From positions 1-64,000 of the forward strand of contig JAKFUU010000019.1 of NCBI GenBank assembly GCA_021732525.1: a DNA stretch of 64,000 nucleotides, in the 5' to 3' direction. Positions 37,185 through 48,557 of the stretch are shown one piece after another. The notes under the pieces are model-generated. The model was not told the DNA's origin, ran no database searches, and worked only from the letters and a program-made list of their open reading frames with translations. Made by a program: the position numbers and the translations under genes. The stretch is from Sphingomonadaceae bacterium. Its GTDB lineage: Bacteria > Pseudomonadota > Alphaproteobacteria > Sphingomonadales > Sphingomonadaceae. Numbering within the stretch: position 1 is the first letter of the stretch; every line of letters starts with the position of its first letter.

Positions 37185-38142
37185 TGCTCTGACTCCGAAA
37201 AAGCGGATATTGCTGGTTACCGGCCTGTCCGGCGCAGGCAAAAGCACCGTGCTCAACACGCTCGAAGATTTGGGCTGGGAAGCGGTGGACAATTTCCCAA
37301 TCCGCCTTGCCGGTCCATTGCTTGCGCTCCCGTCCCCCGAAGGCCGGGAAGACCGGGCGTTGCCTCTCGCCCTTGGCTTTGACAGCCGCACTCGCGGGTT
37401 CAAACCCGATCTATTGATTGAACAGATCAAACGACTGGAGGCTCGCGATGATCTGGAAATTATGACATTATTCATGGATTGTTCGGGCAGCGAAATTGAA
37501 CGGCGCTATAGCGAAACGCGGCGGCGGCACCCGTTGGCGCAGGATCGGCCCGCGGCCGATGGCATTGCGCAGGAACGCATGTTGCTGGAACCACTGCGCC
37601 GTTGGGCCAACGCCGTCATCGATAGCAGCAAACTTTCGGTTAACGACCTGCAATCGGAAATCCGAAGCCGTTTCCGGTCGCAAACCGCGGTGATAATGAA
37701 TGTTGGGATCAGCAGTTTTGGATATTCGCGCGGCGTTCCGCATAACGCCGATCTTATTTTTGACATGCGCTATCTGCGCAATCCGCATTGGGACATTCAA
37801 TTAAGACCGCTGACCGGAAAAGACCAAAGCGTTGCGGATTATGTGGCCGCCGATCCATCATTCGCGGTCACCATCGATAAAATTCACGACCTGCTGTTAT
37901 CCTTATTGCCGCTCTACGATGCGCAGGGCAAGGCCTATGTCAATATCGCATTCGGTTGCACTGGGGGGCGGCATCGCTCGGTCTATATTGCCGAATTATT
38001 CGGCCAATGGCTGGATGAAGCCGGGTTTTCCTGCATGGTCACGCATCGTAACTTGACGCCTCGTCCAATTGATGCACTGGAAGAACCAGCCAATCGGAAA
38101 TATGATGGGAATATCATGGTTGAAAGCAACATAACGCGATGA
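37177..38142 (+). CDS. rapZ: RNase adapter RapZ (P-loop nucleotide-binding protein)
   Basis: In E. coli RapZ binds small RNAs and guides RNase E in glucosamine-6-phosphate control; the alphaproteobacterial role is less known. The 321-residue product has Walker A GLSGAGKST near residue 17, YSETRRRHPL, and the C-terminal signature IAFGCTGGRHRSVYIAE. It overlaps hprK by eight bases and EIIA by four. Length is slightly above the usual 285-300. Confidence 0.93.
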   Translation: MNNALTPKKRILLVTGLSGAGKSTVLNTLEDLGWEAVDNFPIRLAGPLLALPSPEGREDRALPLALGFDSRTRGFKPDLLIEQIKRLEARDDLEIMTLFMDCSGSEIERRYSETRRRHPLAQDRPAADGIAQERMLLEPLRRWANAVIDSSKLSVNDLQSEIRSRFRSQTAVIMNVGISSFGYSRGVPHNADLIFDMRYLRNPHWDIQLRPLTGKDQSVADYVAADPSFAVTIDKIHDLLLSLLPLYDAQGKAYVNIAFGCTGGRHRSVYIAELFGQWLDEAGFSCMVTHRNLTPRPIDALEEPANRKYDGNIMVESNITR

Positions 38143-38543
38143 TCGGGTTGATTTTGGTTACCCATGGCACTTTGGCCAAGGAATTTGTCGTCGCCATGGA
38201 ACATGTGGTCGGGCCGCAAAAAAATATCGCCACGGTCTGTATTGGTCCGCGGGACAATATGGAGGATCACCGCAAGCAGATCGCTTATTCAATCAAACAG
38301 GTAAATAGCGGTAGCGGTGTTATCATCCTGACCGACTTATTCGGCGGCACACCATCAAATTTGGCGATTTCATTGCTCAAGCCTGGCATGATCGAGGTGA
38401 TTGCCGGCGTCAACCTGCCTATGCTGATCCGGTTGGAAAGCGCGCGCAAAACCATGGATGTCAAGGCCGCCGTCACCGCAGCCCGCGACGCCGGACGTAA
38501 ATATATCAGCGTTGCATCCGAAGTCTTGGAGGCCTCCAAATGA
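38139..38543 (+). CDS. PTS mannose-type EIIA component
   Basis: The 134-residue product is a stand-alone EIIA-Man domain with the phosphorylated H9 in LVTHG, then TDLFGGTPSNLA. No EIIB/C/D sugar transporter subunits are next to it, so it most likely works in a regulatory phosphorelay and not in sugar uptake. It overlaps rapZ and the HPr gene by four bases each. Confidence 0.93.
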   Translation: MIGLILVTHGTLAKEFVVAMEHVVGPQKNIATVCIGPRDNMEDHRKQIAYSIKQVNSGSGVIILTDLFGGTPSNLAISLLKPGMIEVIAGVNLPMLIRLESARKTMDVKAAVTAARDAGRKYISVASEVLEASK

Positions 38544-38830
38544 GCGACACCAATCCAGAAGTAAACCAGATGGTTACGATCGTCAATGAACGCGGTCTGC
38601 ACGCCAGGGCCAGCGCCAAATTTGTGACTTTTGTCGATCGGCTGCCCGGCGGATTATCGGTTATAGTCGAAAAAGATGGGCAGCGGGTGACCGGCGGTTC
38701 CATCATGGGCCTGATGATGCTGGGCGCGGCCAAGGGCAGTCAGGTCACCATTCATGTTGCGGGGCCAGACGCGGAAAAAGCGCTGGAAAAGCTGGTCGGG
38801 CTGGTCGTTGACGGCTTTGGTGAAGATTAA
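38540..38830 (+). CDS. Phosphocarrier protein HPr
   Basis: The 96-residue product has the phosphorylation motif GLHARASAKF with H21, and GGSIMGLMML with the serine expected to be the HprK target. It passes phosphate from Enzyme I to EIIA. Enzyme I (ptsP or ptsI) is not in the window and must be encoded elsewhere. Confidence 0.94.
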   Translation: MSDTNPEVNQMVTIVNERGLHARASAKFVTFVDRLPGGLSVIVEKDGQRVTGGSIMGLMMLGAAKGSQVTIHVAGPDAEKALEKLVGLVVDGFGED

Positions 38831-38835
38831 GGCCG

Positions 38836-39636
38836 ATGCGCCGCGAAATTACCGGATATTCCAACCCGCTGCTGAAACATATCCGCAGCCTTCGCGAAAA
38901 GAAACACCGCAAACGCGCGGGGCAATTTCTGGCCGAGGGATTGCGGATCATGGCCGAAGCGCGCGACGCGGGATATTTACCCGAAATGCTTTTCCGCGTC
39001 ACCGGGCGCGATCTCCATCCACTTGAAAAAAAAATAGAAAATGAAGTGCTCGCGGCGCATGGCGATGTTATCGAGGTTTCTGCGGATATCATGTCGAAGC
39101 TATCGGGTAAGGATAACCCGCAGGCTATCGTGGGCATTTACCGCGATCATGGCACGACGCTGAATAAAATTGACCGCGACGCGGCACCCATTTGGCTGGT
39201 GGCGCAGGCGATGCGCGATCCTGGCAATTTGGGCACCATGCTGCGCACCGGCGATGCGGTGGGCGCGGGCGGATTGATCCTGATCGATGATTGCACCGAT
39301 CCTTTCGCCGTTGAGTCGGTGCGCGCGAGCATGGGCGCGATATTCACGCAGAAATTGGTGCAATGCAGCTGGGATGAATTTACCCTATGGCTGCGCGGCG
39401 GCAAAGGCCAATTGGTTGGCACCAGCCTGCAAACGGACACCGACTATCAAGCCTACCGCTATCACGCGCCTTGCTTCATCTTAACGGGCAATGAAGCACA
39501 GGGCTTGCCCGCGGAATATACAGCGACATGCGACATGCTCGTAAAAATACCAATGCGCGGCCAAGCCGACAGTTTGAACGCTGCCGTCGCAACCGCCGTG
39601 ATGGCCTATGAGGTGCTCAATCAGTTCCGGCGTTAG
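38836..39636 (+). CDS. SpoU/TrmH-family RNA 2'-O-ribose methyltransferase
   Basis: The 266-residue product has an N-terminal substrate-binding domain (ITGYSNPLLKHIRSLREKKH ... GQFLAEGLRIM) and the knotted SPOUT domain with NLGTMLRTGDAVGAGGLIL, FILTGNEAQGLP and PMRGQADSLNAAVATAVMAYE, the three motifs of the family. The target (23S rRNA or tRNA) cannot be told. It starts five bases after HPr and may ride on that operon. Confidence 0.9.
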   Translation: MRREITGYSNPLLKHIRSLREKKHRKRAGQFLAEGLRIMAEARDAGYLPEMLFRVTGRDLHPLEKKIENEVLAAHGDVIEVSADIMSKLSGKDNPQAIVGIYRDHGTTLNKIDRDAAPIWLVAQAMRDPGNLGTMLRTGDAVGAGGLILIDDCTDPFAVESVRASMGAIFTQKLVQCSWDEFTLWLRGGKGQLVGTSLQTDTDYQAYRYHAPCFILTGNEAQGLPAEYTATCDMLVKIPMRGQADSLNAAVATAVMAYEVLNQFRR

Positions 39637-39646
39637 GAAAGTAGGA

Positions 39647-41068
39647 CTATTTGCGCAATTGCGCCGCTTCTGAGCCAATCATGTCGCCAGCCATATTTTG
39701 CTCAATCAGCTCTAATCTGCCTATGCCCGCCCTGCCGGGCTTACTCTCATCGCTGCCGCCTTCATTGCTATAGCGGGGTAATGCTTCGATCTGCGGCACA
39801 TCTTCCAATTCGCGCTTGCCGGTTTCGATATTCAATTCGGCGAATTTCTTGCCTGTCGACATCACATTGCGTTCGAAGCTTCCGACGAATTTATTGTAAT
39901 TATTGACTGCGTTATTCAGGCCAGAACCAACCGATTTCAAATGCTGCGCCGCCACCGCGATCCGGTCATACATTTCCTTGCCGAGCGCGCCGATCTGCTT
40001 GGCTTCGCGCGCCAAACCCTCCTGCCGCCAAACGCTGGCGACGGTGCGGGCGATGGCAACCAGATTGGTGGGCGTTGCCAGCAATATCTTCTTATCAAAC
40101 GCAAAATCCCATAGAAGCGGATCATGCTCCAACGCGGCGGCCAAAAAATGTTCACCCGGAACGAACATGATGACATAATCGGGTGCATCATCAAATTGAT
40201 CCCAATAGGCCTTGCGCGACAAGCCGTCGATATGGTTCTTCATCGATGCGCAATGACGCGCCATCGCCACCAACCGCGCATCCTCGTCATTGGTCGCAAA
40301 GCCATCCTGATAATCATTCAACGAAACTTTCGCATCGATCACCAGACAGCTACCCCCCGGCACGCGCAAGATGGCGTCGGGCCGCATCCGGCCTTCGCTG
40401 CTATCCACGCTCACCTCGGTGACAAAATCGACATGTTGCGACAGGCCGCAGCTTTCGAGCACATTTTTCAGTTGTTGTTCGCCCCACCGGCCGCGCGCTT
40501 TGGGGGCGTTGCGCAGCGAGTTAACCAGCTTGGCGGCCTCCGATTGCACCCGCTCCTGCCCAAGCTTCATCTCGCCGATTAAGCCTTTCAAATCGCCATA
40601 AGCCTCGCTGCGGTCTTGTTCGACTTTCGCCACTTGCGCTTCATAAGCCATCAGCTTTTCGCCCACGGGTTGCAGCAACAGCTTCAGCTTTTCCTCATTA
40701 CGCTCGCCCGCTTGGTTGAAGCGTTCGTCGGCGCGTTGCAGAAATTGCGTCTGTGCCGCGCCCAGCATTTGCTGCCCAATCTCGCCAAATTGCGCGGCTA
40801 AATCATCCTTGGCCTGCGCCAAAACCGCCTTTTGCGCCGCAAAGGAACGCTCACGCTCCTCCAGCGATGTCTCCAGCCGCGCGAGCCTGTCCTTCGCGCT
40901 GTCACGCTCCTGCACAACCTCATCGAGCATGGCGCGCAGCTGCACCCCCGCCTCTGCATGCCCCTCATGGCGCGCAGATGCCATCCGCGCGCCAGCAAAC
41001 CAGCCGGTGGCCGCCCCAAACAACAGCGCGGTCAGAATGATCAGTAAAATGACGGCTATATCCACCAC
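39647..41068 (-). CDS. rmuC: DNA recombination protein RmuC
   Basis: Predicted nuclease limiting inverted-repeat recombination. The 473-residue product has an N-terminal membrane anchor (VDIAVILLIILTALLFGAA), a coiled coil (about residues 45-165) and the RmuC nuclease-like domain with ARGRWGEQQLKNVLE, RMRPDAILRVPGGSCLVIDA followed by KVSLNDY (PD-(D/E)xK-like) and FVPGEHFLAAAL. Converges on the methyltransferase gene with a 10-bp gap. Confidence 0.92.
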   Translation of the reverse strand: MVDIAVILLIILTALLFGAATGWFAGARMASARHEGHAEAGVQLRAMLDEVVQERDSAKDRLARLETSLEERERSFAAQKAVLAQAKDDLAAQFGEIGQQMLGAAQTQFLQRADERFNQAGERNEEKLKLLLQPVGEKLMAYEAQVAKVEQDRSEAYGDLKGLIGEMKLGQERVQSEAAKLVNSLRNAPKARGRWGEQQLKNVLESCGLSQHVDFVTEVSVDSSEGRMRPDAILRVPGGSCLVIDAKVSLNDYQDGFATNDEDARLVAMARHCASMKNHIDGLSRKAYWDQFDDAPDYVIMFVPGEHFLAAALEHDPLLWDFAFDKKILLATPTNLVAIARTVASVWRQEGLAREAKQIGALGKEMYDRIAVAAQHLKSVGSGLNNAVNNYNKFVGSFERNVMSTGKKFAELNIETGKRELEDVPQIEALPRYSNEGGSDESKPGRAGIGRLELIEQNMAGDMIGSEAAQLRK

Positions 41069-41128
41069 CGATTCCCTTAAATGGAACGAAATGTGAACAT
41101 AACGCCAAAAAGACTAACGTCAAGCAGA

Positions 41129-41902
41129 TTAAACCGTTGTTTGCAGACGTCGCTTTTTAACCCGCGAATAGCTGGCGATACTCAGCGGGATTGACAGCGA
41201 ATAGCCGGTGATAAAGACCAGCAACGCAATCCAAGGTTCCGCCACCAGCAATGCAATATAAAGCCCAGCAACCGCCAAAGCCGGAAAGCGATAGGCGGGT
41301 CGAATGCGGATCGACGCCCAGCTATAGGTCGCCACATTCGACACCATCAGCAGCGCGACAAACAGCATCCACGGCGCCGTAATCCAATAAGATCGCGCAA
41401 TTTCCGCCCCAGTTTCCATCCAGATAACCACCGGGGTCAGCGCCATTCCGGCCCCCGCCGGCGCGGGCACGCCGGTGTTAAAACCCGCCGATTTATGCGG
41501 TTGATCATCGGTATCAATCCGGGCATTAAACCGCGCAAGCCGCAACGCCTGACATAAAACGAAAAATAGCGCAATGGTCCAACCGAAACGCGGCATATCC
41601 TGCAGCGTCCATAAAAAGCAGATCAACGCGGGCGACACGCCAAAGGAAATTACATCGGCAAGCGAATCAAGTTCTGCGCCAAAGCGGCTCTGCCCATTGA
41701 CCATCCGCGCGATGCGCCCATCCAATCCATCCAGCAAAGATGCAATGGCAACCGCCGCAACCGCAAAGGGCCATTTATCCTGTATGGCAAACCAAAAGCC
41801 CGAAAGCCCCGCACATAGCGCCATCGCCGTAACAGCATTGGGAGCCAGCGCGCGTAGCGGTAGGCCGTGCAAAGCCTTTCCCGATATTGGGCGGTTCCTC
41901 AC
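41129..41902 (-). CDS. pssA: CDP-diacylglycerol--serine O-phosphatidyltransferase
   Basis: Makes phosphatidylserine at the inner membrane. The 257-residue product is hydrophobic with about seven membrane segments and the CDP-alcohol phosphotransferase motif D58-x2-D61-G-x2-A-R66-x8-G75-x3-D79-x3-D83. It is six bases downstream of psd, so substrate and product steps of phosphatidylethanolamine synthesis are co-expressed. Confidence 0.93.
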   Translation of the reverse strand: MRNRPISGKALHGLPLRALAPNAVTAMALCAGLSGFWFAIQDKWPFAVAAVAIASLLDGLDGRIARMVNGQSRFGAELDSLADVISFGVSPALICFLWTLQDMPRFGWTIALFFVLCQALRLARFNARIDTDDQPHKSAGFNTGVPAPAGAGMALTPVVIWMETGAEIARSYWITAPWMLFVALLMVSNVATYSWASIRIRPAYRFPALAVAGLYIALLVAEPWIALLVFITGYSLSIPLSIASYSRVKKRRLQTTV

Positions 41903-41908
41903 GCGCCG

Positions 41909-42643
41909 CTATCCGTTTACCGCAAAATAATCTTCATCCATGCCCAATTGCGCGATAATCGTTTCGCCCGCAACGCAGCGCTGCCCCTTTATCACGCGCG
42001 GCGATGTTCCAGCGGGTAAATAGACATCAACCCGGCTGCCAAAGCGTATCAGGCCGATGCGCTGGCCAGTTTCCACCGCGTCCCCCGGCTTTACGAAGGT
42101 TAATATCCGGCGCGCGACCAATCCGGCAATCTGAGTGAAACCGATGCGTATGCCATCCTCGCGCTCAACCAGGAAATGTTGACGTTCATTTTCCTCGCTG
42201 GCCTTATCAAGGTCAGCATTGATGAATTTACCCGCGATATAGGCGACCCGGCGGACAATACCGCGGATCGGCGTGCGGTTAATATGGACATCAAACACAC
42301 TCATAAAGACCGAAACGCGCGTAACCGGTTCATCGCCCAAACCGTCGGCACCCGATAACTCAGGCGGCGGCATCACTCTTTCAATGAGCGTGACAAGCCC
42401 GTCGGCAGGCGAGACGACAAATCGGTCATCAAGCGGCGTTGTCCGCGCCGGATCGCGGAAAAAGGCCAAGACCCATGCGGTAAGCGCGGCCAGCGGCCAT
42501 GCCAGCAGGCTCCATCCCATTACGAAGGCAAAAGCGGTTGCTGCGCCCGCGATCAGCCCGAATTTGCGGCCCTCCGGGTGGACCGGCGGGAAGGACCATT
42601 TGGCAAGACCATCGCCGCGGTTGGATAATTGCATGTCATTCAT
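41909..42643 (-). CDS. psd: Phosphatidylserine decarboxylase proenzyme
   Basis: Converts phosphatidylserine into phosphatidylethanolamine. The 244-residue product is the short, archaeal-like class of Psd. Two hydrophobic segments near the start anchor it; [14 protein letters not shown] is typical and self-cleavage to form the pyruvoyl group is expected between G202 and S203 in IRFGSRVD. It is the first gene of the psd-pssA pair. Confidence 0.93.
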   Translation of the reverse strand: MNDMQLSNRGDGLAKWSFPPVHPEGRKFGLIAGAATAFAFVMGWSLLAWPLAALTAWVLAFFRDPARTTPLDDRFVVSPADGLVTLIERVMPPPELSGADGLGDEPVTRVSVFMSVFDVHINRTPIRGIVRRVAYIAGKFINADLDKASEENERQHFLVEREDGIRIGFTQIAGLVARRILTFVKPGDAVETGQRIGLIRFGSRVDVYLPAGTSPRVIKGQRCVAGETIIAQLGMDEDYFAVNG

Positions 42644-42827
42644 GCGCCCTAACTAATCCCGATAGCGCGATGTTACAACCGGTGAAGTAAGCATTTGCCA
42701 AATCGAAATTTCCGCCGCCATCATATGCGGTCCCGCCACCTTAAAATGGCAGCGCCCTTGAACAAGTTCCCAAGTTTGCTATGCCAAGATTAAAGCAACG
42801 AAAATCCCATTGGAAAGCAGAATCAAT

Positions 42828-44048
42828 ATGCAAAAGATCAAGGTAAAAAACCCGGTTGTTGAGCTCGACGGCGATGAGATGACCCGGATCATCTGGCAAT
42901 GGATCCGCGAAAAGTTGATTTTGCCCTATCTTGATATTGATCTGAAATATTATGATCTTTCGGTCGAAAAACGCGACGAAACCAACGATCAAATCACCAT
43001 CGACAGCGCCAATGCGATCAAACAATATGGCGTTGGCGTAAAATGCGCGACAATCACCCCCGATGAACAGCGCGTCGAAGAATTTTCGTTGAAAAAAATG
43101 TGGAAATCCCCCAATGGCACGATCCGCAATATTTTGGGCGGGGTGGTTTTTCGCGAACCTATCGTTATTCAAAATGTTCCGCGCCTGATCCCCGGTTGGA
43201 CCGACCCGATTGTCGTTGGGCGCCATGCCTTTGGCGATCAATATAAGGCAACCGACACGCTGATCCCCGGCGCGGGCACTTTACGCCTCGTCTTCAATGG
43301 TGATGACGGCCAGGATATCGATCTGGAGGTTTTCAAGTTTCCAAGCGCTGGCGTTGCCATGGCGATGTATAATCTCGACGATTCGATCCGTGATTTTGCC
43401 CGCGCGTCGCTCAATTACGGTCTTAACCTGGGTTGGCCGGTTTATCTGTCGACGAAGAATACTATCCTGAAGGCTTATGATGGCCGCTTTAAGGATCTGT
43501 TTCAACAGGTGTTCGATACCGAAGGTTTCAAGGAAAAATTCGCCGCTGCCAACATCGTTTACGAACATCGCTTGATCGACGACATGGTCGCATCGGCGTT
43601 GAAATGGTCAGGCAAATTCGTGTGGGCTTGCAAAAATTATGACGGTGATGTGCAATCGGATCAGGTGGCGCAGGGTTTTGGTTCGCTCGGCCTGATGACT
43701 TCGATCCTGATGTCACCCGACGGCAAAACGGTGGAGGCCGAGGCCGCGCATGGCACCGTTACCCGCCATTATCGTCAGCATCAACAAGGTAAGGCAACAT
43801 CGACCAACCCGATCGCTTCGATCTTTGCTTGGACCGGCGGTCTGAAATTTCGCGGCAAATTGGATGATACGCCCGATGTTGTGCGTTTTGCCGAAGCGAT
43901 CGAGCAGATATGCATCGAAACGGTGGAAAGCGGCGCGATGACCAAGGATCTTGCGATCTTGATTGGCCCGGACCAGGCATGGATGACCACCGAGCAATTT
44001 TTTGAAGCGGTGCGGGCCAATTTGGAAGTAAAAATGGCCGCTTGGTAA
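42828..44048 (+). CDS. icd: NADP-dependent isocitrate dehydrogenase (eukaryote-like class)
   Basis: TCA-cycle enzyme oxidising isocitrate to 2-oxoglutarate. The 406-residue product starts [19 protein letters not shown] and shares its layout with the mitochondrial/cytosolic IDH class: [12 protein letters not shown] for isocitrate, [13 protein letters not shown] for metal, and [11 protein letters not shown] / [15 protein letters not shown] 42828 is preferred to the in-frame TTG 42810. The product, 2-oxoglutarate, is also the likely substrate of the KorAB enzyme in this window. Confidence 0.95.
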   Translation: MQKIKVKNPVVELDGDEMTRIIWQWIREKLILPYLDIDLKYYDLSVEKRDETNDQITIDSANAIKQYGVGVKCATITPDEQRVEEFSLKKMWKSPNGTIRNILGGVVFREPIVIQNVPRLIPGWTDPIVVGRHAFGDQYKATDTLIPGAGTLRLVFNGDDGQDIDLEVFKFPSAGVAMAMYNLDDSIRDFARASLNYGLNLGWPVYLSTKNTILKAYDGRFKDLFQQVFDTEGFKEKFAAANIVYEHRLIDDMVASALKWSGKFVWACKNYDGDVQSDQVAQGFGSLGLMTSILMSPDGKTVEAEAAHGTVTRHYRQHQQGKATSTNPIASIFAWTGGLKFRGKLDDTPDVVRFAEAIEQICIETVESGAMTKDLAILIGPDQAWMTTEQFFEAVRANLEVKMAAW

Positions 44049-44077
44049 CCGGCATCATGACCGGTTAAAGCGTCCCC

Positions 44078-45856
44078 ATGGCAGCCGAATTGCAAAACAG
44101 CGACGGTCTCAGCAACCTATTGGTGATTTTGGGCGCGGCGGGGATTGTTATCCCCGCATTCGCGCGGTTTCGCATCACCCCGATCATCGGATTTATTCTG
44201 GTTGGTATTTTGGTCGGCCCCGCCGGATTGGGCGCGCTGTCGCACCAATATCCTTGGCTCAAATGGATCACCATTACCAATAAGGAAGCCATCGAACCCA
44301 TTGGCGAATATGGCATCATCCTGTTATTATTCTCCATCGGTCTGGAGCTGTCGTTCAAACGCCTGTGGAGCATGCGGGCGCAGGTATTTGGCGTGGGCGC
44401 GGCCGAGCTGCTTGCGGCGGGGGCAATCATCGGCCTCGCGCTATATTTATTCGGTTACAGCGTTGGCGCCGCAGCGGGCATTGGTATCGCGCTTGCCCTG
44501 TCATCCACGGCGCTGGTTTTACCGATATCAGGCACCAAATCGGCGGTCGGCAAATCGGCGCTGGCGATGTTGCTATTTGAAGATTTGGCGATTGTGCCGA
44601 TTATTTTCATTTTGGGCGCAATTGCGCCGCAAGCTGGCGGCCCAGGCATGGAAGGGTTGATTACAACCTTGTGGCAGGGAAGCGCGGTAATCATCGTCAT
44701 GCTGATCGCCGGACGTTTCGCGTTACCCGGCCTGTTTGGGCAAGCGGCGCGCACCAAAAGCCCGGAGCTATTTTTATCTGCCAGCCTGTTGGTCGTCATC
44801 CTTTCCAGTCTGGCCACGGGCGCCGTTGGCCTGTCGCCCATTGTCGGCGCATTGATCGCGGGTTTGCTCATTGCGGAAACCAATTATCAGGCCGAAGTAG
44901 AGGTGATGACCGCGCCCTTTCGCGGATTGGCGCTTGGCATATTCCTGATCAGCGTGGGCATGACCATCGACCTGCAATTTGTGGCGCAAAATTGGCCCGC
45001 GCTTATTGCCGCGATTACGGGTGTTATCATCGTCAAGGCTCTGGTGACGGGGGGATTGCTAAAATTATCTGGCGCGCGAACCGGCACCGCCACCGAAGCA
45101 GGCCTGTTGATGGCCAGCCCGTCGGAAACAACGTTGATCGTGCTGGGTGCCGCCGCATCGGCTTTTCTGATCGACAAGGAAACCGCCAATTTCTGGCAAG
45201 TTGCCACGGCCATTGGCCTGACCGTCACGCCGATTTTGGCGCGCATCGGTCATGACATGGCGCGGCGGATCGAAATGCGCGGCAATGACGCTGCGTTGCA
45301 CAAGATGATTGCCAACGATGACGAGCGAACGGTGATCATAGGCTTTGGCCGGATTGGCCGGCTTGTCGCCGATATGCTGACCACGCATAATCAACCCTAT
45401 ATTGCGCTCGAATCGAACATCGATGCCGTGGCGGCAGGTCTGCGCGACGGATATCCTGTGCTGTTTGGAGATATTTCGCGCCATGAAACGCTCGATAAGT
45501 TAAAATTGGGTCATGCCAAGGCACTGATACTGACCATGGATCAACCGGTGCTCACCGCGAGCATCGTGCGGCGGGTGCGCGGCTGGTTACCCGATATAAA
45601 AATCGTCGCCCGCGCGCGCGATGCCGACCATGCCGCCGAATTATACCGCGCAGGGGCCAGCGACGCGGTTCCCGAAACGCTCGAAAGCTCGCTGCAACTG
45701 TCCGAAGCGGTGCTGGTTGATCTTGGTGTGCCCATGGGTCCGGTGATCGCGTCAATCCATGAAAAACGTGACGAATATCGCCGGGCAATCATGGAAGCGG
45801 GCGGTTTGGCCGAACCGCCAAAATTGAAGACGCAGGCGGCATTAATCAGAGATTGA
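44078..45856 (+). CDS. Kef-type monovalent cation:proton antiporter (CPA2) with RCK domain
   Basis: The 592-residue product has about twelve membrane segments (residues 12-395), including the [19 protein letters not shown] region typical of KefB/KefC, followed by a C-terminal TrkA-N domain with [17 protein letters not shown], a nucleotide-binding Rossmann motif, ending in an extra tail. It probably exports K+ in exchange for H+ and may be gated by glutathione adducts; no KefF/KefG ancillary gene is adjacent. Its 3' end overlaps the converging alaS by 11 bases. Confidence 0.9.
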   Translation: MAAELQNSDGLSNLLVILGAAGIVIPAFARFRITPIIGFILVGILVGPAGLGALSHQYPWLKWITITNKEAIEPIGEYGIILLLFSIGLELSFKRLWSMRAQVFGVGAAELLAAGAIIGLALYLFGYSVGAAAGIGIALALSSTALVLPISGTKSAVGKSALAMLLFEDLAIVPIIFILGAIAPQAGGPGMEGLITTLWQGSAVIIVMLIAGRFALPGLFGQAARTKSPELFLSASLLVVILSSLATGAVGLSPIVGALIAGLLIAETNYQAEVEVMTAPFRGLALGIFLISVGMTIDLQFVAQNWPALIAAITGVIIVKALVTGGLLKLSGARTGTATEAGLLMASPSETTLIVLGAAASAFLIDKETANFWQVATAIGLTVTPILARIGHDMARRIEMRGNDAALHKMIANDDERTVIIGFGRIGRLVADMLTTHNQPYIALESNIDAVAAGLRDGYPVLFGDISRHETLDKLKLGHAKALILTMDQPVLTASIVRRVRGWLPDIKIVARARDADHAAELYRAGASDAVPETLESSLQLSEAVLVDLGVPMGPVIASIHEKRDEYRRAIMEAGGLAEPPKLKTQAALIRD

Positions 45857-48494
45857 GCGCCGCCTTCACCGCCTCAATCGCGGCCTTGACCTGATCATCG
45901 CCCGCCGGGCCGCCGCCTTGCGCCATTTCGGGACGGCCGCCGCCGCCCTGCCCGCCCATCGCGGCGGTTGCCGCGCGCACCAGATCGGGCGCGTTGAAAC
46001 GATCCAGCAAATCTGCGGAAATTCCGACCACGACCGTGTTGGCATTTTCATGGGCGGCAACGATGGCAACAACCCCCTGCCCGATCGACTTCAACTGCTC
46101 ATCGGCCAATCCGCGCAGCGCCTTTGGCTCAATCCCGGCGATGACTTGGCCCAGATATTTGACACCATTGATTTCTTCAGCTTCGGCCTTGGGCCCGCCG
46201 CCGCTGCCGGCCATCGCCAGCTTCGTCCGCGCATCAGCCAGCTCTTTTTCCATCTTCTTGCGCTCAGCCAAAAGGCTTTCGACGCGCGCGGAGACATCAT
46301 CAATGCCGGTCTTCAGCAAGCTGGCGACCTCTTTCAACTGTCCTTCACGGCCCGCCAAATGCCGCCGCGCAGCTTCCCCGGTCAACGCCTCGATCCGGCG
46401 GATACCGCTCGCAACCGCGCCTTCGGCAATAACGGTAAACAGCGCAATATCGCCCAGCGCCCGCACATGCGTTCCGCCGCACAGCTCGACCGAATAAGGC
46501 TTCGCGTCGCCCTCTCCCATCGAAAGCACGCGGACTTCATCGCCATATTTCTCGCCAAACAGCGCCAGCGCACCGGCGGCAACCGCATCATCGGGGGTCA
46601 TCAGCCGCGTGGTCACCTCCCGATTGCCGCGAATTTGCGCATTCACTTCGGCCTCAATCGCAGCAATTTCGGCTGGCTCGACGGCCTTGTTATGGCTAAA
46701 ATCAAAGCGCAGCCGGTCGGGCGCAACCATGCTGCCTTTTTGGCTGACATGCGCGCCCAAGGCCCCGCGCAATGCGGCATGCAACAGATGTGTCGCGCTG
46801 TGATTGGCGCGCAGGGCGTCACGGCGCGGCGCATCAATTCGCAGCATCACGACATCGCCGACGACCACTTCGCCCGCCTCGATTTTGGTGTGATGGGCAT
46901 GCAAACGGCCGAGCGGCTTGCCGGTATCGGTAACAATGGCCTCCAAGCCCTTGGCGTTGCTTACCCATCCCGCATCGCCATTTTGCCCGCCAGATTCGCC
47001 GTAAAAAGGCGTTTGGTTGACGACCATGGTAACCGCTTCACCCGCCGCCGCGCGCGCAACCTCCGCCCCATCTTTGACCAAAGCCACCACCTGCCCTTCG
47101 CCCTCATTGGCGCTATAACCCGTAAATTCGGTCGATCCCGCGCGCTCGGCAATATCAAACCAGACATCATCCGATGCCTTTGCGCCCGATCCCTTCCATG
47201 CCGCACGCGCCATTGTCTTTTGCTGCGCCATGGCGGCGTTGAACCCGTCCAGATCGATCCCAAACCCTTGCGCGCGCAAAGCATCTTCGGTCAGATCATA
47301 GGGGAAGCCATATGTGTCATATAGTTTAAACGCCACATCACCGGGCAAAATATCGCCCGCCGCCATTCCGCTGGTGGCCTCATCGAGCAGCTTGATCCCC
47401 TTATCTAGTGTGCGCCGAAACTGCGTTTCTTCTTGCCGCAAGGTCGCCTCGATCATCGCCTGCGCGCGGAGCAATTCGGGATAAGCCGCGCCCATTTCGG
47501 CGGTCAGCGTTCCGACCAGGCGGTGCATCAACGGCTCCTTCGCGCCCAAAATATGCGCATGGCGCATCGCGCGGCGCATGATCCGGCGCAGCACATAACC
47601 GCGCCCTTCGTTGGACGGCATCACCCCATCGGCAAGCAGGAAACTGACCGAGCGCAGATGATCGGCGATCACCCGGTGGCTGGCTTTTTGCTCGCCCGCC
47701 GCCTTGGTGCCGGTCATCGCCTCGGATGCTTCGATCAGGCTGCGGAAAGTATCGGTGTCATAATTATCATGCACGCCCTGCAACACGGCGGCGATCCGCT
47801 CCAACCCCATGCCGGTATCGATGCTGGGCCGGGGCAGCGGCGTTTCGCGGCCATCTTCATGCCGTTCATATTGCATGAAAACCAGGTTCCAAATTTCGAC
47901 AAAGCGGTCTCCATCTTCATCAGGAGAGCCGGGGGGGCCACCGAAAATATGGTCGCCATGGTCAAAGAAAATCTCGCTGCACGGCCCGCAAGGCCCGGTA
48001 TCGCCCATCGACCAGAAATTGTCATTGGTTGCGATACGGATGATCCGCTCCGCCGGCAGCCCCGCGATCTTTTGCCACAAGGCAAATGCCTCATCATCGG
48101 TATGATAGACGGTGACCGTCAAACGCGCGGGGTCCAACCCCCAAATTTTGGTCAGCAATGTCCAAGCGTGGGTGATCGCATCTTCCTTGAAATAATCCCC
48201 AAAGGAAAAATTGCCGAGCATTTCAAAGAAGGTATGATGCCGCGCGGTATAGCCGACATTGTCGAGATCATTATGCTTGCCGCCCGCCCGCACGCATTTC
48301 TGGCTGCTCACCGCGCGCGGATGGGCGCGGCTTTCGAGGCCGGTAAAGACATTCTTGAAAGGCACCATCCCGGCATTGACGAACATCAAGGTCGGGTCAT
48401 TATACGGCACCAAGGGCGCCGACGGAACCGCATCATGGCCCACGCCAGCAAAATAATCGAGAAACGAACGGCGGATATCATTGGTCGAAGTCAT
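45846..48494 (-). CDS. alaS: Alanyl-tRNA synthetase
   Basis: Charges tRNA-Ala. The 882-residue product has the class II catalytic core ([32 protein letters not shown]), the tRNA-recognition region, the editing domain with zinc motif HSATH ... CGGTHV, and the C-terminal C-Ala domain. Length is typical. The last 11 bases overlap the end of the antiporter gene on the other strand. It is upstream of a terminator-separated secreted-protein gene and not coupled to recA, although the two genes are often close in alphaproteobacteria. Confidence 0.97.
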   Translation of the reverse strand: MTSTNDIRRSFLDYFAGVGHDAVPSAPLVPYNDPTLMFVNAGMVPFKNVFTGLESRAHPRAVSSQKCVRAGGKHNDLDNVGYTARHHTFFEMLGNFSFGDYFKEDAITHAWTLLTKIWGLDPARLTVTVYHTDDEAFALWQKIAGLPAERIIRIATNDNFWSMGDTGPCGPCSEIFFDHGDHIFGGPPGSPDEDGDRFVEIWNLVFMQYERHEDGRETPLPRPSIDTGMGLERIAAVLQGVHDNYDTDTFRSLIEASEAMTGTKAAGEQKASHRVIADHLRSVSFLLADGVMPSNEGRGYVLRRIMRRAMRHAHILGAKEPLMHRLVGTLTAEMGAAYPELLRAQAMIEATLRQEETQFRRTLDKGIKLLDEATSGMAAGDILPGDVAFKLYDTYGFPYDLTEDALRAQGFGIDLDGFNAAMAQQKTMARAAWKGSGAKASDDVWFDIAERAGSTEFTGYSANEGEGQVVALVKDGAEVARAAAGEAVTMVVNQTPFYGESGGQNGDAGWVSNAKGLEAIVTDTGKPLGRLHAHHTKIEAGEVVVGDVVMLRIDAPRRDALRANHSATHLLHAALRGALGAHVSQKGSMVAPDRLRFDFSHNKAVEPAEIAAIEAEVNAQIRGNREVTTRLMTPDDAVAAGALALFGEKYGDEVRVLSMGEGDAKPYSVELCGGTHVRALGDIALFTVIAEGAVASGIRRIEALTGEAARRHLAGREGQLKEVASLLKTGIDDVSARVESLLAERKKMEKELADARTKLAMAGSGGGPKAEAEEINGVKYLGQVIAGIEPKALRGLADEQLKSIGQGVVAIVAAHENANTVVVGISADLLDRFNAPDLVRAATAAMGGQGGGGRPEMAQGGGPAGDDQVKAAIEAVKAALNL

Positions 48495-48557
48495 GACACG
48501 GGGCTTAGGCGAGCGGAAAAAAGCTTACAAGAGGGTTTGCGGGGGTGAGATAAAACA

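Noticed and set aside
45918-47324. 468-codon open frame on the plus strand
   Set aside because: Lies wholly antisense to alaS, has no family resemblance, and arises from codon bias of the real gene.
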